NCBI GenBank assembly: GCA_945866505.1
Contig: CAMBHH010000030.1
Span: 1-23,364, forward strand
Source of the DNA: Flavobacterium psychrophilum
GTDB lineage: Bacteria > Bacteroidota > Bacteroidia > Flavobacteriales > Flavobacteriaceae
Reading direction: 5' to 3'
DNA length: 23,364 nucleotides
Shown: positions 7,170 to 13,701 of the stretch, piece by piece
How positions within the stretch are numbered: the first letter of the stretch is position 1
Layout of the letters: every line of letters begins with the position of its first letter
The notes under the pieces: generated by a model
Told to the model about the DNA's origin: nothing
Seen by the model: the letters and a program-made list of their open reading frames with translations, nothing else
The model's database searches: none
Position numbers and translations under genes: made by a program

Positions 7170-8279
7170 ATGTCAAAGAAACTACCTGTTTTTACTCTCG
7201 GTGTTGAAGAAGAATATCAAATTATTGATCCCGTCACAAGAGATTTGCGCTCGCATTTATCCAAAATTGTCGATGGAGCCAAAATTATTTTAAATGAACA
7301 GGTTAAAGCCGAAATGCATCAATCGGTTGTAGAAGTTGGCACCAATATTTGTAAAAATATTCACGAAGCTGAAGCCGAAATTAAATCTCTTAGAGGTCAT
7401 ATTGTAAAATTGGCTCACAAACAAGGATTAATTGTTGGCGGTGCCGGAACACATCCATTTTCAAAATGGCAAGACCAGCCCATTACAGATGATCCTCGTT
7501 ATCATAACATTATCAACGAAATGCAAGACGCAGCGCGATCGAATTTGATTTTCGGAATGCATTGCCACGTTGGGATTGAAAATCGTGAAATTGGGTTACA
7601 ATTGATGAATCAAGCCTGCTATTTTTTACCTCATATTTTTGCAATTTCTACCAATTCTCCTTTTTGGGAAGGAAGAAAAACAGGTTATAAATCTTTTAGA
7701 ACTAAAGTTTTCGATAAGTTTCCTCGAACAGGTTTGCCAGAATATTTTGACTCTCTTTCTTCTTATGATAATTATTTGGAAACTTTGGTAAAAACCAATT
7801 GCATTGATAATCCAAAGAAAATTTGGTGGGATTTGCGTTTGCATCCTTTTTATGACACTATCGAATTTCGGATTTGTGATATGAGTTTAACTGTTGATGA
7901 AACTATTTGTATTGTCGCTATTATTCAAGCCATTGTAGCCAAATTATATAAATTATCAATGCACAATATGAGTTTCAATATTTATAGATTAGCGCTAATA
8001 AAAGAAAACAAATTTCGTGCTGCTCGTTACGGAATTGAGGGCAATATGATAGACTTTGGGCTTCAAAAAGAAGTCGAAACTAAAATGCTTATCGTTGAAT
8101 TACTAGAATTTATTGATGATGTGGTTGATGAATTGGGAAGTCGGGAAAAAATCAATTATGTGTATGAAATAATGAAAAACGGAACTGGAGCCGACAAACA
8201 GTTGAAGGTATTTGAAGAAACGAATGATTTAAGTAAAGTCGTCGATTTTATTACGAGCGAATTTTCTAAAGGACTTTAG
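7170..8279 (+). CDS. Carboxylate-amine ligase, GCS2 family (YbdK-like)
   Basis: A 369-residue member of the glutamate-cysteine ligase family 2, glutamine-synthetase-like fold. These enzymes use ATP to form an amide on a carboxyl group, classically gamma-glutamyl-cysteine, though YbdK-type members often have unknown substrates. Characteristic motifs are TLGVEEEYQII (9-19), HQSVVEVGT (50-58), GGAGTHPFSKW (90-100), GMHCHVGIE (129-137), NSPFWEGRKTGYKSFR (162-177) and EFRICD (232-237). Length is normal for YbdK and no fusion is seen. Its position between an ATP-grasp ligase and an amidotransferase-like protein argues for a dedicated small-molecule pathway rather than stress-related glutathione synthesis. 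Confidence 0.92.
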   Translation: MSKKLPVFTLGVEEEYQIIDPVTRDLRSHLSKIVDGAKIILNEQVKAEMHQSVVEVGTNICKNIHEAEAEIKSLRGHIVKLAHKQGLIVGGAGTHPFSKWQDQPITDDPRYHNIINEMQDAARSNLIFGMHCHVGIENREIGLQLMNQACYFLPHIFAISTNSPFWEGRKTGYKSFRTKVFDKFPRTGLPEYFDSLSSYDNYLETLVKTNCIDNPKKIWWDLRLHPFYDTIEFRICDMSLTVDETICIVAIIQAIVAKLYKLSMHNMSFNIYRLALIKENKFRAARYGIEGNMIDFGLQKEVETKMLIVELLEFIDDVVDELGSREKINYVYEIMKNGTGADKQLKVFEETNDLSKVVDFITSEFSKGL

Positions 8280-8317
8280 ATTGTAGAATGCAGAATGCAG
8301 ATTTCAGATTTCAGATT
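8276..8317. repeat. Copy of the AATCTGAAATC-type intergenic repeat
   Basis: TTTAGATTG, GCAGAATGCAG and two TTTCAGATT units follow directly from the GCS2 stop codon (8277-8279). These are degenerate copies of the units at 1446-1480 and 7090-7161. It runs straight into the 13-bp tandem repeat. Confidence 0.55.
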
Positions 8318-8430
8318 GAAATTGATATTTGAAATTGATTTTTGAGATTGATTTTTGAAATTGATTTTTGAAATTGATTTTTGAAATTGATTTTTGAAAT
8401 TGATTTTTGAAATTGATTTTTGAAATTGAC
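8318..8430. repeat. 13-bp tandem repeat, eight full copies plus a partial one
   Basis: The unit GAAATTGATTTTT is repeated head-to-tail at 8318, 8331, 8344, 8357, 8370, 8383, 8396 and 8409, with a 9-bp partial copy at 8422-8430. Copy 1 has one change (GATATTT), copy 3 one change (GAGATTG), and copies 4-8 are identical. The TTG of the partial ninth copy (8426-8428) doubles as the -33 element of the promoter described next. Identity of the internal copies points to recent expansion by slippage. Confidence 0.97.
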
Positions 8431-8455
8431 ATTGATATTGAAAAAGTTACCTTTG
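8426..8455 (+). promoter_or_regulatory. Consensus Bacteroidota promoter for the amidotransferase-like gene
   Basis: TTG at 8426-8428, a 19-bp spacer and TACCTTTG at 8448-8455 give a full TTG-N19-TAnnTTTG match. The ATG at 8479 lies 23 bp beyond the -7 element. It is the best promoter in the window. Its -33 triplet comes from the last unit of the 13-bp tandem repeat, so repeat tracts lie immediately upstream where an UP-like or activator site would be. Confidence 0.75.
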
Positions 8456-8478
8456 CAAATAAATTTAGTATACCAATA

Positions 8479-9309
8479 ATGAATAATACTAGCATAAAAA
8501 TAGCGGTTCTAGATATGTACGATGGCACTCCAAATCAAGGAATGCGTTGCATTATTGATATAATCAATCGTTTCAATCAAATAGTTAGCTTCCAAATTTT
8601 TGATGTTAGGGGAAAATCAGAATTGCCAGATATTAAAAAATTTGATGTTTACATCTCGACTGGCGGCCCCGGAAATCCGTTGATTGGAGACGGAAATTGG
8701 GATTTGCAATACTATAATTTTATTGACGAATTGACCAAATGGAACAATGAAAATGCAGTAAAGAAACACGTTTTGTTCATTTGTCATTCGTTTCAAATGG
8801 CTTGCAAACACTTTGGCTTAGCTGAAATTACTAAGAGAAACGATACTTCTTTTGGTGTGATGACCGTTCACAAAACTAAAGACGGATTATGCGATCCACT
8901 GTTTGAAGGTCTTGCCGATCCATTTTACGCCATCGATTCTAGAGATTATCAAGTGGTGCAACCCAAATTGAGTGTGTTTACTAAAAAAGGTGCAAAAATT
9001 ATTTCTTTAGAAAAAATTAGAGATCACGTTCAATACGAAAGAGCGATTATGGCAGTTCGTTTTTCGGATTATTTTGTGGGAACGCAATTTCATCCGGAAG
9101 CCGATCCAATAAGCTTCGTTGCCAATTTAAGGAATAAAGATTCCAAAGAAAAAATAAGGAATATGAAAGGAAAACGGAAATTCAGGAATATGCTCGAAGA
9201 TTTAGTCGATGATGATAAAATATATCGAACAAATGAAACCTTGATTCCAAATTTCCTCCGAATTGCTATCAATGATTTGATGATAACCAAGAAAATGCTG
9301 TCCAACTAG
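8479..9309 (+). CDS. Class I glutamine amidotransferase-like protein
   Basis: A 276-residue protein with a class I GATase (DJ-1/PfpI-like) fold. It expectedly hydrolyses glutamine to supply ammonia, or cleaves a gamma-glutamyl amide. The triad is complete: Cys102 in LFICHSFQMACK, and His205 with Glu207 in GTQFHPEADP. The oxyanion strand STGGPGNP spans residues 60-67. The nucleophile elbow is C-H-S-F-Q instead of the usual C-x-G-x-Q, an unusual elbow. The ~65 C-terminal residues after the GATase domain are basic and helical and not part of the standard domain. An in-frame ATG at 8407 is rejected because the promoter lies inside that extension. It shares the array with GCS2 and two ATP-grasp genes. 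Confidence 0.85.
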   Translation: MNNTSIKIAVLDMYDGTPNQGMRCIIDIINRFNQIVSFQIFDVRGKSELPDIKKFDVYISTGGPGNPLIGDGNWDLQYYNFIDELTKWNNENAVKKHVLFICHSFQMACKHFGLAEITKRNDTSFGVMTVHKTKDGLCDPLFEGLADPFYAIDSRDYQVVQPKLSVFTKKGAKIISLEKIRDHVQYERAIMAVRFSDYFVGTQFHPEADPISFVANLRNKDSKEKIRNMKGKRKFRNMLEDLVDDDKIYRTNETLIPNFLRIAINDLMITKKMLSN

Positions 9310-9325
9310 TTGTATAATATATAGA

Positions 9326-9378
9326 GTATTTTCGTATAATGTAATTTACGATTTACAATTTTACATTATACAAAATAC
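9326..9378. repeat. Hairpin element between the amidotransferase and circularly permuted ATP-grasp genes
   Basis: GTATAATGTAA (9334-9344) pairs perfectly with TTACATTATAC (9361-9371). The stem extends past one bulged base through GTATTTT (9326-9332) with AAAATAC (9372-9378). That is an 18-bp stem with a 16-nt loop filling the 80-bp gap. No T-tract follows it in the plus direction, so it is more likely an intercistronic RNA structure or repeat than a terminator. Confidence 0.65.
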
Positions 9379-9389
9379 AATCTAATAAA

Positions 9390-10580
9390 ATGATAGACAA
9401 ATACAGACAACTTTTTAATTCCCAATTTACTGCTGAAAAGTATCGGGAATTTAAGGATGATATTGCTTCGGATTTTGATTACGCTCCTACCTTTCGAATT
9501 GGAGAAACTCCTTTTTTTATTTCTAATGCACTAAAATCACAAATCATAGAAGGTTGTGACGATGTTATAAAATTGATTCAACAGGAAGACTTTAAAAAGC
9601 TTACTGATAAATCATTAGAATTAAATCAAAAAGTTCCTAAGGAAGATGAACACACTACTTTCTTGGCCATTGATTTTGGAATTTGCGAAGAAGATGGTGC
9701 TGTTGTTCCAAAATTAATTGAAGTGCAAGGATTTCCTTCTTTGTACAATTACCAAGTTAATTTGTATGAAAAATTCATAAATCATTATCCTTTTATTTCT
9801 GAATTAACTCCATTTTTCAACAACATTTCTATCGAGGAATATAATAAAACGCTCGAAGAAGTAATATGTAATAATCATCCAAAAGAGAATGTCATTTTAT
9901 TGGATATTGAACCCGAAAAGCAAAACACGAAAATCGATTTTTATTATTGCCAAAAAGACCTTGGCATTCCAATAGTTTGCGTTACCGAAATACTAAAAAA
10001 AGGCAAGCAATTATTTTATAAAAATGAAAGCGGCGAAGAAATTCTTGTAAAACGCATTTACAACCGTGTCATATTTGATGAACTGGATTTGCGAACCGAT
10101 TTGAAACTAAATTTCCATTTTTCGGATGAACTGGATGTTGAATGGGCTGGACATCCCAACTGGTTTTTTAGAATCAGTAAGTTTATTTTACCAATACTGA
10201 AAGGCAAGTATTTTATAGAAACCACTTTGTTGAGCGACTTAAAGGAAATACCAGAAGATTTAGAAAATTATGTTTTGAAACCGTTGTTCTCATTCTCGGG
10301 TTCAGGCGTAATTTTTCACGTTACAAAAGAAGACATCGAAGCTGTTACCGAAAAAGAACTTTACATTCTGCAGAAAAAAGCGCATTATCTGCCCATTTTG
10401 CAATCTCCCGACGGAAAGGTAAAAGCCGAAGTGCGTGTGCTTTGTGTCTGGAAAAAAGAAGATGACGCTCCTATTCTACTCTGCAACTTGGCACGATTGA
10501 GTCGCGGAGAAATGATTGGCGTGAAATTCAACAAAGATAAGGATTGGGTTGGCGGGACTTTAGCGTTGTTTGAGAGGTAA
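9390..10580 (+). CDS. Probable circularly permuted ATP-grasp ligase-like protein
   Basis: A 396-residue soluble protein that I cannot assign to a named enzyme. The order of motifs suggests a circularly permuted ATP-grasp. A PKLIEVQGFPSL segment (107-118), reminiscent of the metal-binding E-x-N strand, comes first. KRIYNRVIFDEL follows at 221-232, and a nucleotide-binding Lys with glycine-rich loop, YVLKPLFSFSGSGV (294-307, K297), comes late. The C-terminal AEVRVLCVW (346-354) and the LARLSRGE segment (368-374) would complete the fold. E-V-Q instead of E-x-N in the first motif is atypical. It ends 15 bp from the convergent M1 peptidase gene with no terminator between. Its place in the array implies the same pathway as the other ligases. 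Confidence 0.6.
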   Translation: MIDKYRQLFNSQFTAEKYREFKDDIASDFDYAPTFRIGETPFFISNALKSQIIEGCDDVIKLIQQEDFKKLTDKSLELNQKVPKEDEHTTFLAIDFGICEEDGAVVPKLIEVQGFPSLYNYQVNLYEKFINHYPFISELTPFFNNISIEEYNKTLEEVICNNHPKENVILLDIEPEKQNTKIDFYYCQKDLGIPIVCVTEILKKGKQLFYKNESGEEILVKRIYNRVIFDELDLRTDLKLNFHFSDELDVEWAGHPNWFFRISKFILPILKGKYFIETTLLSDLKEIPEDLENYVLKPLFSFSGSGVIFHVTKEDIEAVTEKELYILQKKAHYLPILQSPDGKVKAEVRVLCVWKKEDDAPILLCNLARLSRGEMIGVKFNKDKDWVGGTLALFER

Positions 10581-10595
10581 GAATTCCACTTATTG

Positions 10596-12248
10596 CTACT
10601 TACTGTCCACCATATTCACATAAAAATCCTTATCCACTTCCACTTTCAAATCTTTTGCAATTTGAGGCAAATTAGTCCATTCTGCAATAGGTTTAAGCCA
10701 CTGTTCTTTTCCGTTCAAAGATACTTTTATAGGAATAGTAAAGCTCGGAATGCAATTCGTCCAACGACAGGATAGGATATTGTCTTTGAATTTATATTCA
10801 AAAGTCGGGATTCTTATGTCTCTCAAATATTGGTCAAAAAACGGCGCTAAATCTAATCCAATGTTTTTACTTAAGTAATCCTCAATTTGTTTAGTAGTCA
10901 CGGTTTGGTGGTAAAAAGTACTATTCAAACCGCGTAAAATTGTTCTCCATTTTTCGTCATCGTTCACGATTTGGCGTAGCGTGTGCAACATATTGGCACC
11001 TTTTGGATACATATCACCAGAACCCTCAAAATTCACATCGTACTTTCCTATGATTGTTTTTTCGTTCCTAATGCCATTCCTTAAACCTCTGGCATATTCG
11101 TTTCCTGCTTCCTTACCATAATAATAATCGACAAACAAACATTCAGAATACGAGGTAAAACCTTCATGAATCCACATATCGGCGATGTCTTTGTAGGTAA
11201 TATTGTTGGCAAACCATTCGTGCCCCGACTCGTGAATAATAATATAGTCGAATTTCAATCCCCAACCCGATCCACTCAAATCTCTACCTCGATATCCTTT
11301 GACAAAACCATTCCCATAAGTAACACTACTTTGGTGTTCCATCCCTAAATATGGGGCTTCAACGAGTTTGTAACTGTCTTCATAAAAAGGATATGGTCCA
11401 AACCAATGTTCGAAAGCTTTCAGCATTCGCGGAGCATCTTTAAAGTGGATTTTAGCTTTTTCTAAATTATCTCTCAACACATAATAATTGCAATCTAAAC
11501 CGCCTTTTTCACCCTTGAAAACTTCTGAAAAAGAAACATAATCACCGATATTGATATTCACACCATAATTATTGATGGGATTTGACACATACCAATTGAA
11601 AGTTCTAGTTCCGTCCTTCAAATCTACCACGCTTTGCAAACGACCATTCGAAACATCGGTCAAATTTTTGGGAACATTCACACTAATGAGCATATCGTCT
11701 ACTTCGTCGTACATATGATCTTTATTGGGCCACCAAACACTCGCACCCAATCCTTGACAGGTCGAAGCGATAAACGGTTTTCCATTGGCATCTTTACTCC
11801 AAGTAATTCCACCATCCCAAGGCGGACGAACTGCAATTTTAGGTTTTCCTCCATAAAAAACAGTAAGTTCTTTTATTTCACCACTATTTTGTGGCGCAAC
11901 CAAATCAATATAAAAAACATTTCCATCTCTTTTGTATTTTAATTCCTTACCATCCTGAATTACTTTAGAAATTTTCAAGGGTTCTTGAAGATCAATTTGC
12001 ATTCGGTTATAGGAATTCAAAACTTTGTAGCGAATGGTATTCGAACCATAAATCGTGCTATCGGCAGGATTCACCTTGATGTCCAAATGATACTTTTTCA
12101 GGTCCCACCATGCTCTTTCCTTAGTAATACTGCCTCTCAAACTATCCTGATGAGTAAAAACCATTTCTGATTTGCCCATAAGTCCTTGCGCATTAGTACT
12201 ATTAGAAATTAAAAAGGCTATAACAACAATGCTTAGATATTTGTTCAT
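10596..12248 (-). CDS. Secreted M1-family zinc aminopeptidase
   Basis: A 550-residue metallopeptidase that removes N-terminal residues from peptides. The N-terminus MNKYLSIVVIAFLISNSTNAQ is a typical Sec signal peptide, with likely cleavage after the TNA at residues 18-20, so the enzyme acts in the periplasm or outside. Zinc ligands are H339 and H343 in HESGHEW and E362 in IHEGFTSY, the HExxH-x18-E arrangement of M1. The upstream exopeptidase motif is LGMEHQ (301-306), a variant of GAMEN. Length is short for M1 and resembles the trimmed Bacteroidota enzymes lacking a long C-terminal domain. It is 236 bp downstream of the ATP-grasp/M17 operon and may have its own promoter (weak TAnnTTTG at 12373-12380). 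Confidence 0.92.
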   Translation of the reverse strand: MNKYLSIVVIAFLISNSTNAQGLMGKSEMVFTHQDSLRGSITKERAWWDLKKYHLDIKVNPADSTIYGSNTIRYKVLNSYNRMQIDLQEPLKISKVIQDGKELKYKRDGNVFYIDLVAPQNSGEIKELTVFYGGKPKIAVRPPWDGGITWSKDANGKPFIASTCQGLGASVWWPNKDHMYDEVDDMLISVNVPKNLTDVSNGRLQSVVDLKDGTRTFNWYVSNPINNYGVNINIGDYVSFSEVFKGEKGGLDCNYYVLRDNLEKAKIHFKDAPRMLKAFEHWFGPYPFYEDSYKLVEAPYLGMEHQSSVTYGNGFVKGYRGRDLSGSGWGLKFDYIIIHESGHEWFANNITYKDIADMWIHEGFTSYSECLFVDYYYGKEAGNEYARGLRNGIRNEKTIIGKYDVNFEGSGDMYPKGANMLHTLRQIVNDDEKWRTILRGLNSTFYHQTVTTKQIEDYLSKNIGLDLAPFFDQYLRDIRIPTFEYKFKDNILSCRWTNCIPSFTIPIKVSLNGKEQWLKPIAEWTNLPQIAKDLKVEVDKDFYVNMVDSK

Positions 12249-12293
12249 AATTTATTTTTTATGATTATTCAGTTTTTGGCTAATTTTTTTACA

Positions 12294-12474
12294 GCAAAGA
12301 CGCAAAGTAAAAATACTCACTAAAGTCTTAATTTAAGTATGCAAAGAGAAATAACTTCTTTCTTTATAGTTACAAAAATAACTCCATTAGATTGAAATTT
12401 TACCTTAAAAATGTTTAATTTCCATCTTTGTGGCCTTACTACCAAATAATAAGAACATTTCTTTGCGACTTTGC
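12294..12474. repeat. Inverted pair of GCAAAGnCGCAAAG repeats in the M1/ATP-grasp gap
   Basis: GCAAAGACGCAAAG (12294-12307) and CTTTGCGACTTTGC (12461-12474) are inverted copies with one mismatch in 14. They enclose about 150 bp of AT-rich DNA. The second copy abuts the stop codon of the ATP-grasp gene. The 236-bp gap holds no gene. A possible -7 element (TATTTTTG on the minus strand at 12373-12380) lies between the copies. Confidence 0.6.
12373..12380 (-). promoter_or_regulatory. Possible -7 element upstream of the M1 peptidase
   Basis: Reads TATTTTTG on the minus strand, matching TAnnTTTG. It would give a leader of roughly 120 nt before the ATG at 12248. No -33 TTG at the expected spacing, so this is weak. 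Confidence 0.25.
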
Positions 12475-12484
12475 GTTAAAATCA

Positions 12485-13699
12485 CTAATGAAACTTATCC
12501 ACTTTTTTTTGTTCAACAAAAGTAGCAAAGTCGGCAATTAAGCGATTGGCATAATCGTCCAATAGTTCCAAAACTCGTTCGCTTGAATCCGATTTCACAA
12601 TCAAACCGGCGTGATAATCCAAAGGAACCCTGAAACATACTTCTGGGTCGGAAAATGAGGATAAATCAGGATGTTGAAATTTGGACAGGGTCAATACAAT
12701 TCCAGCATATAATTTTTTGACTTTTGGCAAAGTATATTTTGTTCCTTTGGCCAATGCATCTTCAACAGCTGCCCATTCCTTCCAAAGGTTGATGTTGGAT
12801 GCTTCGGCAACCATTTCCGCTAGATGTGCTCCACCAACACGGGATGAAGTTTCTAGAAAATAGATTTTTCCGTTATCCTTGCATTTGATATATTCGGAAT
12901 GTGCCGCTCCGTGTTTTAATCCAAATCCTTTGATAACCTCCTCATTTACGGCTTTTATGGCTTTATCATCATCCGAATCATATTGAATATTGGCAGAACG
13001 GAAAATACCGCCACCTTGAGAAATTTCCATTGGAGTTGTTAAATATTTTGAAGTGATACTGAAGAGTATTTTTCCATTCAAAACCAAACTATCACAATGA
13101 TACACATCGCCGGGACGAAATTGTTCCAATAAATATTTGAAGCGATTATTCCCCATTTCGTTAATGTGAATCCACAAACTTTCCTTATCAAACACTTTTA
13201 TAATTCCCGCTGCCGAAGCTTCGGAACGCGGTTTCAAAACCCAAGGCGGTGTAATCGTGTCGGCAAAAGTATTGATGTCGTGATCATTAAATAGCGAGCA
13301 GAAATTGGGATTCGAAATTCCGCAACTTTTTGCTCTCATTCGCATCGCCAACTTATCTCTGAAATAACGTCCTGTGGTTTGTCCCATTCCATCAATCCGA
13401 AGATTTTCGCGGAGATACGTTGCTTTTTCCACATCATAATCATCCAAAGCAACTATGGCATCAATTGTATTGGATTTCATCAAATTGCCAACTCCTAGTA
13501 ACAAATGCTCTAAATTCCAATCCGTATCTTGTCCCGTCATATAGAAAATTTCGTCAATGTGGTCAAAAGGCCAAGGTTTATCTCTCAGCTTTTCGCTAGT
13601 AATCAAATACACTTTGTTGCCCAGATTTTTTAAGTTAATCAAAAAATCGGTTCCTTTAAAATAATTTGAAATGCAGATGAAAGTTTTAGAGTTTTCCAT
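12485..13699 (-). CDS. ATP-grasp ligase (CarB/PurK-like, ATP-grasp_4 type)
   Basis: A 404-residue protein with a Rossmann-like pre-ATP-grasp domain (residues 1 to ~110, SNYFKGTDFLINLKNLGNKVYLIT) and an ATP-grasp core. K156 in WVLKPRSEASAAGIIKV binds ATP. E194 lies in LEQFRPGDVYHCD. E269 (HSEYI) and E283 in the FLETSSRVGG segment supply metal ligands, with R287. The E-T-S-S-R version of E-x-N-x-R is typical of the group that includes dipeptide ligases such as BacD and carbamoyl-phosphate-synthase-like enzymes. The substrate is unknown. The start codon is 2 bp from the M17 stop codon, so it is translationally coupled to a peptidase, an arrangement suggesting that ligase and peptidase act on the same peptide-like compound (inference). 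Confidence 0.86.
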   Translation of the reverse strand: MENSKTFICISNYFKGTDFLINLKNLGNKVYLITSEKLRDKPWPFDHIDEIFYMTGQDTDWNLEHLLLGVGNLMKSNTIDAIVALDDYDVEKATYLRENLRIDGMGQTTGRYFRDKLAMRMRAKSCGISNPNFCSLFNDHDINTFADTITPPWVLKPRSEASAAGIIKVFDKESLWIHINEMGNNRFKYLLEQFRPGDVYHCDSLVLNGKILFSITSKYLTTPMEISQGGGIFRSANIQYDSDDDKAIKAVNEEVIKGFGLKHGAAHSEYIKCKDNGKIYFLETSSRVGGAHLAEMVAEASNINLWKEWAAVEDALAKGTKYTLPKVKKLYAGIVLTLSKFQHPDLSSFSDPEVCFRVPLDYHAGLIVKSDSSERVLELLDDYANRLIADFATFVEQKKVDKFH

Positions 13700-13701
13700 A
13701 T

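Noticed and set aside
8318..8430. CRISPR-like array
   Set aside because: The units are 13 bp, directly contiguous and have no unique spacers, and no cas genes are present. It is a simple tandem repeat.
8407..8478. N-terminal extension of the amidotransferase from an upstream ATG
   Set aside because: The extension is translated tandem repeat and contains the TTG-N19-TAnnTTTG promoter. The ATG at 8479 fits better.
8304..8528. Minus-strand ORF encoding a repetitive KSISKINFKNQFQ-like protein
   Set aside because: It is only the translation of the 13-bp tandem repeat, and it overlaps the promoter and 5' end of the amidotransferase gene.
12485..13699. Biotin carboxylase or carbamoyl-phosphate synthase
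   Set aside because: The ATP-grasp core is similar, but there is no biotin carboxylase C-terminal signature, no biotin carrier partner and no CarA-like partner, so only a general ATP-grasp ligase call is justified.
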